DNA from: Rurimicrobium sp040387755
Lineage (GTDB): Bacteria; Bacteroidota; Bacteroidia; Chitinophagales; Chitinophagaceae
Length of the DNA: 64,000 nucleotides
NCBI GenBank assembly: GCA_040387755.1
Contig: JAZKDB010000002.1
Location: forward strand, 1,426,001 to 1,490,000
Direction: 5' to 3'
The position numbers and the translations under genes were made by a program. Shown here piece after piece: positions 43,443 to 52,373 of the stretch (position 1 is its first letter; every line of letters starts with the position of its first letter). The notes beneath the pieces are model-generated. The model worked only from the letters and a program-made list of their open reading frames with translations, did no database searches and was not told where the DNA came from.

Positions 43443-43580
43443 ATGCCAGGAGGACCTATACATTTGGTAGGAGAACCTGTTAAGTTGACAGGTCCGCCTA
43501 TCCTTTTGGTAGGCGAGCCTATAGTTTTGATAGGCGAGCCTGCTAAGTTGACAGGCGCGCCTATGCTTTTGGTAGGCTAG
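43443..43580 (+). CDS. possible heptapeptide-repeat ORF over array 2
   Basis: ATG 43443 opens a frame through the array: MPGGPIHLVGEPVKLTGPPI, then GEPIVLI and GAPMLLV units, 45 residues, ended by TAG at 43578-43580 inside a repeat (GGC TAG CCT). After the TAG the heptads continue to 43679. It mirrors the frame over array 1. One internal stop argues against strong selection for protein. Confidence 0.2.
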   Translation: MPGGPIHLVGEPVKLTGPPILLVGEPIVLIGEPAKLTGAPMLLVG

Positions 43581-43667
43581 CCTATGATTTTGATAGGCGA
43601 GCCTGCTAAGTTGACAGGCGCGCCTATGTTTTGGATAGGCCTGCCTATGGTTTTGATAGGCGAGCCT
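43449..43667 (+). repeat. 21-bp palindrome-rich repeat array 2
   Basis: Ten complete 21-bp units run from 43449 to 43658, with a partial at 43659. Two unit types alternate: CCTAT-type with T-rich spacer and CCTG-type ending TTGACA. From 43470 the order is one CCTG unit then two CCTAT units, repeated three times, giving a 63-bp higher-order period. Boundaries contain short palindromes (AGGCGCGCCT, TAGGCTAGCCTA). The inner end reads ATGGGTGTAGATGCCAGG, matching array 1 in the opposite orientation. Confidence 0.88.
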
Positions 43668-43762
43668 ACCCTCTTATTCCTAAAAATGGGTGATACCCAC
43701 TTCTTAATCCTGCTTTCGCGTGCCAGAGCTTTTAAGTGTGGGTCTAGCCCTGCTCAACACAT

Positions 43763-43828
43763 CTCTAAATTTTAATTGCTGTCACCCTGAGCCTGACGAA
43801 GGGTAAAGACAGGAATAAAAATTTAGAG
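43763..43828. repeat. 66-bp hairpin element with 11-bp terminal inverted repeats
   Basis: CTCTAAATTTT (43763-43773) and AAAATTTAGAG (43818-43828) enclose CCTGAGCCTGACGAAGG (43786-43802), a motif repeated at 43965-43981. Inner pairs (GTC/GAC and CCCT/AGGG) extend the fold. It looks like a small non-autonomous or REP-type element. Confidence 0.6.
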
Positions 43829-43889
43829 TAAGAAAAGACAAAAGCACCTCTGACGTAAGTAATAAGATTCACAGTACGCCGTAGGTACT

Positions 43890-44010
43890 AAACCACCCCG
43901 CCCCTTGGGCACCCCTCCACAGGAGGGGAATTCGCGTGCAAGATTCCCCTCTACTTGAGTTTATCCTGAGCCTGACGAAGGGGTGGCTGGTCGCAGGACC
44001 GGGGTGGTTT
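43890..44010. repeat. 121-bp intergenic element with 11-bp inverted ends
   Basis: AAACCACCCCG (43890-43900) and CGGGGTGGTTT (44000-44010) are perfect inverted ends. Inside are a CCCCTC/GAGGGG hairpin and a second copy of CCTGAGCCTGACGAAGG. A T run follows the right end, so it may also terminate transcription towards uvrB. It resembles GC-rich intergenic repeats I recall from this phylum. Confidence 0.6.
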
Positions 44011-44033
44011 TTTTACTGGCCTGTGATGTACAA

Positions 44034-44180
44034 AGCCCTATAGCCATACAAAAGCCGATGGGCACAGGATGGAACGCCCGCCCGTGCCGATACGGACGGG
44101 GATAGCCCGCAGTACCGGCTTTTTCAGAAAGACGGGACGAGGACTATGAGTGACAGCCTGAACCCAAAGCCCAATAGCAT
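44034..44180 (-). repeat. GC-rich intergenic repeat, right copy
   Basis: On the minus strand TTGGGTTC, GGCT and TAGTCCTCG (44131-44167) match the left copy at 37113-37142. The rest (GCCCGCCCGTGCC and similar) is GC-rich and palindromic, without a gene. With the two elements above, this fills the 843-nt gap between 43412 and uvrB. TAGTTTTG at 44224-44231 is the likely uvrB -7 box. Confidence 0.5.
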
Positions 44181-44255
44181 GCTAAAGCTGAATGCCCCAC
44201 AAATTTTTCTGCACAAAAAAAGATAGTTTTGTAGGGCTTCTAATACACCGATAAA

Positions 44256-46286
44256 ATGCAATTCAAAATACACAGCGATTACCAGCCTGCAGGCGACCAA
44301 CCCACTGCCATCAAACAACTGGTAGAGGGTCTCAATGCGGGCGAACAGTTCCAGACTTTGTTGGGTGTAACGGGCTCGGGTAAGACTTTTACGATGGCCA
44401 ATGTGATACAGGCGGTACAAAAACCAACGCTTATCCTTACGCACAACAAAACACTGGTGGCGCAATTGTATGGTGAGTTCCGGCAGTTTTTTCCGGAAAA
44501 CTCGGTAGAGTATTTTGTGTCTTACTACGATTATTATCAGCCCGAAGCTTATCTGCCTACCAAGAATGTCTATATCGAAAAGGACCTTTCTATCAACGAA
44601 GAATTGGAAAAACTGCGCCTGCGTGCTACCTCCAGCCTGCTGAGTGGCCGAAGGGATATTGTGATTGTGGCATCGGTATCCTGCATCTATGGTATGGGTA
44701 ATCCGGCAGAGTACGAAAACAGTATTATCCGCATAGAACGTGGTCAGGATATAGGGCGCAACCATTTCCTGCACGGACTGGTACATGCACAATACATGCG
44801 CAGTCAGGGTGAATTTGCCAGAGGGAGTTTCCGGGTGAATGGAGATACGGTAGACATCAATCTTCCTTATCTGGATTTTGGTTACCGTGTCACTTTTTTT
44901 GGCGATGAAATTGAAGAGATTGAAAGCTTTGAAATAGAGTCGGGCAAAAGGATTCAGTCGATGGAGCATGCTGCTATTTTTCCGGCCAATCTGTATATCG
45001 CTCCTAAAAATCTGATGGCCGAAATTGTGCATGAGATACAGGACGAAACGAATGCACAGGTGGAGTATTTTAATAGAATCGGCAAGAATATTGAGGCGGC
45101 AAGAATCAAGGAGCGGGTGAATTATGACCTGGAAATGATTCAGGAATTAGGTTTTTGCAAAGGCATCGAGAACTATTCGAGATTTCTGGATCGTCGGAAA
45201 CCAGGAGTGCGCCCCTTCTGTCTTCTGGACTATTTTCCGAAAGATTTTATCATGATGATTGATGAGAGCCATGTAACTATCCCCCAAATCAGCGGGATGT
45301 ATGGTGGCGACCGCTCGCGCAAACTGAACCTTGTAGACTTTGGTTTCCGGCTGCCCTCAGCATTGGATAACCGTCCGCTGAATTTTAATGAATTTGAACA
45401 ACAATTGAATCAGGTGGTATTTGTAAGTGCCACGCCTGCCAGCTACGAATTGCAGAAAACGGATGGACTGATTGTAGAGCAGGTAGTGCGCCCGACGGGG
45501 CTTTTGGACCCTCCGATAGAGGTACGCCCCAGCATCAATCAGATTGATGACTTGCTGGATGAAATAGACAAACGCATCAAGAAGAACGAACGTGTATTGG
45601 TAACTACACTGACCAAGCGTATGGCCGAAGAACTGGATAAATATCTTGCCCGCATACAGGTAAAGTCGCGTTATATCCACTCGGAAGTAGATACGCTGGA
45701 CCGTGTGGAAATATTGCGCGACCTGCGTATGGGCGTGATTGATGTTTTGGTAGGTGTCAATCTTTTGAGAGAAGGATTGGATTTGCCCGAGGTGTCTTTA
45801 ATGGCTATTCTGGATGCCGACAAAGAAGGCTTTTTGCGCAATGAACGTTCGCTCACACAGATGGCCGGACGTGCTGCACGAAACTCAGAAGGGCTGGTTA
45901 TTTTTTATGCTGATAAAATAACGGATTCTATGCAGCGTACCATGGATGAAACCGCACGCCGCCGCGAGAAGCAAATCAAATATAATCTGGCCCACGGCAT
46001 TACCCCTACTACAGTAACTAAGTCTACAGAACAAATATTCAAACAAACCTCTGTGTTGGATATTAAGGGTTATGATGAACGCAATCCTTATGCTATTGTA
46101 GATACACTCAGTACTATTGCCGCCGAAGAAGAAACAAGCTATGGTAGCCTTTCGGCCATTACTAAGGCCATTAGCAAAGCAAAAAAACAAATGGAGCAAG
46201 CTGCCAAAAATCTGGACTTTATGGAAGCTGCCAAATGGCGTGATGAGCTTCAATTGCTGGAAAAGAAAAAAGCTGAATTGAAATAA
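44256..46286 (+). CDS. uvrB: excinuclease ABC subunit B
   Basis: This 676-residue protein is full length. LLGVTGSGKTFTMANV is the Walker A site, YYDYYQPEAYLP the DNA-clamping beta hairpin, and IDESHVTIPQ the Walker B region. LLREGLDLPEVSLMAILDADKEGF and QMAGRAARN are the helicase motifs V and VI, and the C-terminal UVR domain (MEQAAKNLDFMEAAKWRDEL) binds UvrC. It verifies damage after UvrA and recruits UvrC in nucleotide excision repair. It is monocistronic, with a 17-bp terminator after it. Confidence 0.98.
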   Translation: MQFKIHSDYQPAGDQPTAIKQLVEGLNAGEQFQTLLGVTGSGKTFTMANVIQAVQKPTLILTHNKTLVAQLYGEFRQFFPENSVEYFVSYYDYYQPEAYLPTKNVYIEKDLSINEELEKLRLRATSSLLSGRRDIVIVASVSCIYGMGNPAEYENSIIRIERGQDIGRNHFLHGLVHAQYMRSQGEFARGSFRVNGDTVDINLPYLDFGYRVTFFGDEIEEIESFEIESGKRIQSMEHAAIFPANLYIAPKNLMAEIVHEIQDETNAQVEYFNRIGKNIEAARIKERVNYDLEMIQELGFCKGIENYSRFLDRRKPGVRPFCLLDYFPKDFIMMIDESHVTIPQISGMYGGDRSRKLNLVDFGFRLPSALDNRPLNFNEFEQQLNQVVFVSATPASYELQKTDGLIVEQVVRPTGLLDPPIEVRPSINQIDDLLDEIDKRIKKNERVLVTTLTKRMAEELDKYLARIQVKSRYIHSEVDTLDRVEILRDLRMGVIDVLVGVNLLREGLDLPEVSLMAILDADKEGFLRNERSLTQMAGRAARNSEGLVIFYADKITDSMQRTMDETARRREKQIKYNLAHGITPTTVTKSTEQIFKQTSVLDIKGYDERNPYAIVDTLSTIAAEEETSYGSLSAITKAISKAKKQMEQAAKNLDFMEAAKWRDELQLLEKKKAELK

Positions 46287-46304
46287 TCTCTGTACAAGTC
46301 ATAA

Positions 46305-46342
46305 ATAAAATCGGCGACCATCAAGATGGTCGCCGATTTTAT
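46305..46342. terminator. bidirectional terminator between uvrB and the porP/sprF gene
   Basis: A perfect 17-bp stem (46305-46321 with 46326-46342) and CAAG loop, flanked by A and T runs, lies between two convergent genes. Confidence 0.95.
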
Positions 46343-46370
46343 TTCGATAGTATCTGTTCTCTTCCCTGAT

Positions 46371-47405
46371 TTAGAATTTAGGATTATTAGGACAGAGGTA
46401 TTGAATTTTCTTGTTTGGTGGGATGCGTAATAAATAAACAATTGAGGCTTCTATACCACCCTGACCGTTTGTTGCTGCACTCAGTGCTGAGGTATTGTAA
46501 TCGTAGGTAAAGCCAAAACGGATATCCCAATACTCTACCGCTACATAAGGTATCAGTGCATCTTGCGTACGGTACAACAAACCTCCGTAAAATATCGGTG
46601 TCTTCTCATATTCGCGGTAACTGCGACCTATCGTCGCTATCATACCAAAAACACCTTCTGAGGCATTTTCCTGTGTCGTATACAGACCCAGTAAACTCAA
46701 ACTCAGCATATCACTCACTTTCGCTTCGTAGGCTCCGTTAAAACTCAAACGTAGGGGTACCGTCAGGTTCACATTATCCATAAAGGTCACCTTAGGGGCT
46801 GCCAGATGATAGGCCGAGGCCCCGATATAAAACTGATGATTCTCGTTGACCCTTGCCTTGAATAAAATACCTGCCGAGGCATCCAGATAATTACGGCGCA
46901 AGCCAGACACGCCTTTTGCCGCATCTGTGGAGGTCTTTGAAAAACTGCCAAAGGGATCCAGCTGGTCATTGAGTACAATCTTGCCTCCGTCTATGCTTCG
47001 TTGTGCATAGGTACCCTGAAGGCCTATGCCCACACTGTAGTTCCCTTCTTTGTCAAAGGATTTGTGGTACGCTGTGCTTACCGAAAAATAATTGTTTGTC
47101 AGCAAGCCATCTGCTACTCGGTCGCTCATCGCCATCATACCTACTCCCAGCCTGTCGCCGGTGGGTATCTTGCTCTGAAGGATAATACCATCGGCAGAGG
47201 CTGTGGTGGTGCTGAAGGCATTATTGATGCTGGACCATTGACTGCGGTGATTGACCATAGCACGGGCGGTGCCATCCATAAAGCCGGTAAGTCCCGGATT
47301 GATAGACAGGGGGGCTACGAAATATTGAGAAAAATGCGCATCCTGTGCATGGCTTGCCAATGCCTGAAATGCCATTAGTCCGATTAATACAATTTGCTTT
47401 TTCAT
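46371..47405 (-). CDS. PorP/SprF family outer-membrane protein
   Basis: The start is placed at ATG 47405 (MKKQIVLIGLMAFQALASHA, signal peptide), 344 residues. DAHFSQYFVAPLSINPGLTGFMDGTARAMVNHRSQW is the family's N-terminal block, and the rest is a beta barrel. SprF is needed to export the adhesin SprB in gliding bacteria, and such genes sit directly downstream of their CHU_C-domain partner. Here the partner's stop lies 82 nt upstream on the same strand, so the pairing is probable. Downstream lies the strong terminator. Confidence 0.9.
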   Translation of the reverse strand: MKKQIVLIGLMAFQALASHAQDAHFSQYFVAPLSINPGLTGFMDGTARAMVNHRSQWSSINNAFSTTTASADGIILQSKIPTGDRLGVGMMAMSDRVADGLLTNNYFSVSTAYHKSFDKEGNYSVGIGLQGTYAQRSIDGGKIVLNDQLDPFGSFSKTSTDAAKGVSGLRRNYLDASAGILFKARVNENHQFYIGASAYHLAAPKVTFMDNVNLTVPLRLSFNGAYEAKVSDMLSLSLLGLYTTQENASEGVFGMIATIGRSYREYEKTPIFYGGLLYRTQDALIPYVAVEYWDIRFGFTYDYNTSALSAATNGQGGIEASIVYLLRIPPNKKIQYLCPNNPKF

Positions 47406-47483
47406 AAAATTTAGTCTGTTTATGAGATATGTCTTAAAACAATGAGCACCATCTTTCAACTATGCCTCAATGTACTGCATTCC

Positions 47484-49023
47484 TCCTTTATTTAATCATC
47501 AAAACCGTGCCTTTAATCAGTTCGGGTGCATTGCTGCTGTTGTAGCATACAATCTCCATCATGTACACAAAGCCTGCTGCATCACTCACCGCCTGACCGC
47601 CAAAGGTGCCATCCCAGCCATAGGCAGGGTCATTCGGCTTGAAGTTCTCTTTACTGAACACCAACTCGCCAAAACGGTTGTATACACTGAAGCTCTTTAC
47701 GGTAAAGCCTGTACCGCGTACATAGAAGATGTCATTATTGCCATCTCCGTTTGGGGTAAAGGCATTTGGCATCGTCACATTCGCTCCGTCGCAGAATACT
47801 TTTATCGTTAACAGGTCTGAACCTACGCAACCTTCCTTATTAATACCTTCTACTTTGTACACCATCTGACGGTTGGAATTGAACACCGGATTCGGACAAT
47901 CCGAACAGCTCAGACTATCGGCTGGGGTCCAGCGCCATTTAATCACATCCTGACCATAGGTAGGTAGAATCGTGTAAGGGATATTCATCCGCACACTCGT
48001 ATCATAGCCTACCACTTTAGGGGTCGGAATGACGGTCACTTTTACCAGGCCTGAAGTGTCGGGACAGGTGTTATGATCCGTTCTGGCTCTTACTGTATAA
48101 ACTGTGGTGGAATCCGGACTCACTCTCGGATTTTTTGAACTTGAATCGTTCATTCCTTTTGATGGACTCCAGATTACTGAGCTGGTGTTGGTTGTTACAA
48201 ATAGTGAAATCGAATCTTTGTGACAAATTGAGGTGTCTTTGCTGTGAGACAGCGTAACACGGGGATCGATTACCACTACTATCGTATCACTCATTTTACA
48301 ACCAAAATCATTAATCGCATTCAAAATATAGGTGCCTGCATAATTCAGCTGTACATTCTGACGCTTAAGGGTGGCTTCCACTCCTACAAATCCATCTGCA
48401 CCGCCTGTCCAGGTGTAATTAGCATTAGATTCTCCAAAAACTTCTGCTATCAGGTTGCCGCCCTCGCATAAGGCCTGATCCGGTAATTCAGGATTCTCAG
48501 GTGCCAGATTAACAACAAGGGTTGTGGTTACAGGGTCTGAGATACAACCATTTTTATCTGTCACCAGGGTATATACTCCACCTGAGTTATTCTTGGAGGT
48601 AAAGCTCGGATTAGCACTGGTAGAACTATAACCCGCAGGGCCTGTCCACAAATAGCTGGTGCTGTCTTTTAATAATGTCATTAGTTTGGCCAAATCGCCT
48701 GCACAAAGAGGACCATTATTAGAAACAACCGGAGGAACAGCAACCGGACCTTTCAACAGAACAGGGCCATAATAGGTGTTGCTGATACAGCCAAATTTAT
48801 TGACAATATAAATTGCAGTATAACTTCCTTTTCCCAGACCCGGAATGGTAATAAAACCATTGGCATCAGAGGTTAGGGTAAGTACGGGTTGTGCTGAACC
48901 ATTTTTATCATAATAAACAGTATAGGTCTCATCTTTCAGATCTGCTTTAAAACGAATCCAGCCATCCATACCTCCACAGGTGGTAGGATCAAATGTAGTG
49001 AAGGAATCCAGATTGGGTATCGG
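47484..49023. repeat. 1540-bp direct repeat, copy A
   Basis: This stretch matches 50834-52373 at an offset of 3350 bp. I compared the lines and saw no difference; the boundary is sharp at the first gene's stop region (4 nt outside it) and gradual at 49023. It covers the C-terminal 510 codons of the CHU_C gene. Confidence 0.9.
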
Positions 49024-50541
49024 ATTTACTATAACGGTAATAGGAGTACGGGCACTTTCGCAAATACCATTCTTTTGCGAAGCATAGAAAGTAAAGGTTC
49101 CGGGCCCACTTGTATTGGGTGTAATAGAAGCTACAGGCGTTCCACCCACTGCAGTATAATAATAATTAACCGTCGCTCCGGTCATTCCGGTAGCTTTTAG
49201 CGGAACAGCCGAGCCAAATCGACAGTAAGTAACAGGTGAAACTACCGACGGAATTGTAGGGTTAATGTAGGGCATTATCGTAATCACCATCGAATCAAGA
49301 CAGCCAAATGCTTCGGATGGCTTAACGATGTATGTAACAGGTGTATTTGTCAGCAAGATACTATTGTCTGTTCCTGTAAGATTTTCCAGACCAGGCTTGG
49401 ATACCCAGGTCCATGAATAGTCTTCTCCACCAAAAATATCAAGGTTCTTTCTTTCATCGGGAGCTGTCGCTTCACGACACATTTTTACAGTATCTCCTGA
49501 TTGATACTCGATACCATCATAAATAAATGTGGGGGCCATATCTTTAAATGCAGAATCTAAATCAGCAGTACTCAACACATAAGCCATGAAAAAGCTGGTA
49601 CTGTCTCCCGGCTTTAATTTTGCAACATTAAAAATCAATCCTGTTGCAGCATCCGTAGTATTTGTTTCTCCGGAATCAAATAAATGGGTCATTGTATTAT
49701 CATTTCTGTAGAGACGGCTCGGCGAATCTGCAGTACCAGGGTTAAGTCCTGATGATAAAATATAAGGATTAGCGCGGCAATCTTTTGAACCTATCCCCAA
49801 ATAAACGGGATAATCAACAGTATCTAATAAGCCTCCACCTAAACTTTTCTGCACGGTAAGTGAAGCGATTGCAGAAACCAATGATTTAGATTTTGGGTTA
49901 GGCAATTTAAACTCAATTGTATTTTTTGTTACAGCTCCGGAACTTGTCACCACACCGGTCAAGCCTCCCATTGTAGAAGCATTGTCAGGATCAAGGGTTC
50001 TGTCATAATAGATATCATTAATATCTGAACTGGTTGTATTCTTTAAGGTGATTTTAATTAAAAAGTATAATTTATCTTTTTTAAGAATTGTTGTTTGTCT
50101 GATAGCCAAACCCGAGTAGGCTCCTTCCCATACTGCCTTAAAATCTGTAGCTGTAGAAGTATACGAAACGTTCGAACCGGTTATTCCGCCTGTAAGACCA
50201 GAACTTAACCATGCTTTTGCCCATGAGCTGCCCACTTGTATATCCCAACCTTCCTGAGGGAAGCCAGGCACAAAATAATCACCACAATAATTGGGGATAC
50301 CTGCTGTCCAGCCGTCTTTGTCAGGATCGGAAACAAAACCCAATGTCGGACCCGGAGTTCGTGGATGATATCCGGTTGGAGCAGATGCACCTGTACCGTA
50401 CCAACCTCCTGTTCCAACTCCTATTTCGACATAGTCGCCCTTTATAAAAACATCGGCTCCAATCAATTGAGCCTTACCGGTTTGAGCAGATAATAATATA
50501 ACTGCAATAAAAAGTTTGAAAAGTAAAGATTTGTTTTTCAT
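47488..50541 (-). CDS. large secreted protein with CHU_C type-B sorting domain (copy 1)
   Basis: This 1017-residue protein has a signal peptide (about residues 1-25). The first 330 residues contain a jelly-roll-like region (GYHPRTPGPTLGFVSDPDKDGW, SFFMAYVLSTADLDSAF). Repeated Ig/PKD-like modules follow (TYCRFGSAVPLKATG, APENPELPDQALCEGGNL). The end holds the CHU_C/gliding-associated C-terminal domain, AFTPNGDGNNDIFYVRG, the type-B signal for T9SS export and cell-surface attachment. The last 510 codons are identical at DNA level to copy 2. The PorP/SprF gene follows. Confidence 0.88.
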   Translation of the reverse strand: MKNKSLLFKLFIAVILLSAQTGKAQLIGADVFIKGDYVEIGVGTGGWYGTGASAPTGYHPRTPGPTLGFVSDPDKDGWTAGIPNYCGDYFVPGFPQEGWDIQVGSSWAKAWLSSGLTGGITGSNVSYTSTATDFKAVWEGAYSGLAIRQTTILKKDKLYFLIKITLKNTTSSDINDIYYDRTLDPDNASTMGGLTGVVTSSGAVTKNTIEFKLPNPKSKSLVSAIASLTVQKSLGGGLLDTVDYPVYLGIGSKDCRANPYILSSGLNPGTADSPSRLYRNDNTMTHLFDSGETNTTDAATGLIFNVAKLKPGDSTSFFMAYVLSTADLDSAFKDMAPTFIYDGIEYQSGDTVKMCREATAPDERKNLDIFGGEDYSWTWVSKPGLENLTGTDNSILLTNTPVTYIVKPSEAFGCLDSMVITIMPYINPTIPSVVSPVTYCRFGSAVPLKATGMTGATVNYYYTAVGGTPVASITPNTSGPGTFTFYASQKNGICESARTPITVIVNPIPNLDSFTTFDPTTCGGMDGWIRFKADLKDETYTVYYDKNGSAQPVLTLTSDANGFITIPGLGKGSYTAIYIVNKFGCISNTYYGPVLLKGPVAVPPVVSNNGPLCAGDLAKLMTLLKDSTSYLWTGPAGYSSTSANPSFTSKNNSGGVYTLVTDKNGCISDPVTTTLVVNLAPENPELPDQALCEGGNLIAEVFGESNANYTWTGGADGFVGVEATLKRQNVQLNYAGTYILNAINDFGCKMSDTIVVVIDPRVTLSHSKDTSICHKDSISLFVTTNTSSVIWSPSKGMNDSSSKNPRVSPDSTTVYTVRARTDHNTCPDTSGLVKVTVIPTPKVVGYDTSVRMNIPYTILPTYGQDVIKWRWTPADSLSCSDCPNPVFNSNRQMVYKVEGINKEGCVGSDLLTIKVFCDGANVTMPNAFTPNGDGNNDIFYVRGTGFTVKSFSVYNRFGELVFSKENFKPNDPAYGWDGTFGGQAVSDAAGFVYMMEIVCYNSSNAPELIKGTVLMIK

Positions 50542-50770
50542 TGATAATTTGAATTGAAATGATGGTTGTCGGATTAAATTTCAATTGTGAGCGTATAGGC
50601 TAAGATACTAAAATGATATATTACTAGATAGTACCAGTATAATTTAATTAATTTAAATGCGTTTTTTCTTGAAATAGTTGCAAATTACCTGCTTCAATTT
50701 ATGACTTGTGAATAGGCAATCCTATTCCTAGACGACTATTTCTGGTATAAGGTTGGAAATTTTAATAAAA

Positions 50771-50814
50771 AAGCACATTGAAACACTCCTGATATGGAAT
50801 TTTTCAATGTGCTT
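50771..50814 (-). terminator. terminator after CHU_C copy 2
   Basis: A 13-bp stem AAGCACATTGAAA/TTTCAATGTGCTT with an 18-nt loop is followed by a T-rich tail on the minus strand. It lies 24 nt past the stop of the copy 2 gene, so the two CHU_C genes are separate transcripts. The rest of the 296-nt gap shows no gene. Confidence 0.75.
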
Positions 50815-50833
50815 ATATTTTCAATTCTTACTA

Positions 50834-52373
50834 TCCTTTATTTAATCATCAAAACCGTGCCTTTAATCAGTTCGGGTGCATTGCTGCTGTTGTAGCATAC
50901 AATCTCCATCATGTACACAAAGCCTGCTGCATCACTCACCGCCTGACCGCCAAAGGTGCCATCCCAGCCATAGGCAGGGTCATTCGGCTTGAAGTTCTCT
51001 TTACTGAACACCAACTCGCCAAAACGGTTGTATACACTGAAGCTCTTTACGGTAAAGCCTGTACCGCGTACATAGAAGATGTCATTATTGCCATCTCCGT
51101 TTGGGGTAAAGGCATTTGGCATCGTCACATTCGCTCCGTCGCAGAATACTTTTATCGTTAACAGGTCTGAACCTACGCAACCTTCCTTATTAATACCTTC
51201 TACTTTGTACACCATCTGACGGTTGGAATTGAACACCGGATTCGGACAATCCGAACAGCTCAGACTATCGGCTGGGGTCCAGCGCCATTTAATCACATCC
51301 TGACCATAGGTAGGTAGAATCGTGTAAGGGATATTCATCCGCACACTCGTATCATAGCCTACCACTTTAGGGGTCGGAATGACGGTCACTTTTACCAGGC
51401 CTGAAGTGTCGGGACAGGTGTTATGATCCGTTCTGGCTCTTACTGTATAAACTGTGGTGGAATCCGGACTCACTCTCGGATTTTTTGAACTTGAATCGTT
51501 CATTCCTTTTGATGGACTCCAGATTACTGAGCTGGTGTTGGTTGTTACAAATAGTGAAATCGAATCTTTGTGACAAATTGAGGTGTCTTTGCTGTGAGAC
51601 AGCGTAACACGGGGATCGATTACCACTACTATCGTATCACTCATTTTACAACCAAAATCATTAATCGCATTCAAAATATAGGTGCCTGCATAATTCAGCT
51701 GTACATTCTGACGCTTAAGGGTGGCTTCCACTCCTACAAATCCATCTGCACCGCCTGTCCAGGTGTAATTAGCATTAGATTCTCCAAAAACTTCTGCTAT
51801 CAGGTTGCCGCCCTCGCATAAGGCCTGATCCGGTAATTCAGGATTCTCAGGTGCCAGATTAACAACAAGGGTTGTGGTTACAGGGTCTGAGATACAACCA
51901 TTTTTATCTGTCACCAGGGTATATACTCCACCTGAGTTATTCTTGGAGGTAAAGCTCGGATTAGCACTGGTAGAACTATAACCCGCAGGGCCTGTCCACA
52001 AATAGCTGGTGCTGTCTTTTAATAATGTCATTAGTTTGGCCAAATCGCCTGCACAAAGAGGACCATTATTAGAAACAACCGGAGGAACAGCAACCGGACC
52101 TTTCAACAGAACAGGGCCATAATAGGTGTTGCTGATACAGCCAAATTTATTGACAATATAAATTGCAGTATAACTTCCTTTTCCCAGACCCGGAATGGTA
52201 ATAAAACCATTGGCATCAGAGGTTAGGGTAAGTACGGGTTGTGCTGAACCATTTTTATCATAATAAACAGTATAGGTCTCATCTTTCAGATCTGCTTTAA
52301 AACGAATCCAGCCATCCATACCTCCACAGGTGGTAGGATCAAATGTAGTGAAGGAATCCAGATTGGGTATCGG
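50834..52373. repeat. 1540-bp direct repeat, copy B
   Basis: It is the partner of 47484-49023. The identity ends at the same codon, after which the two genes diverge at the DNA level (first difference at 49024/52374) but remain similar as protein. Confidence 0.9.

Noticed and set aside
43449..43667. Array read as CRISPR
   Set aside because: The whole 21-bp unit is repeated; there are no unique spacers of constant length and no cas genes.
44124..45032. 302-residue minus-strand ORF
   Set aside because: It is antisense to uvrB, which is certain.
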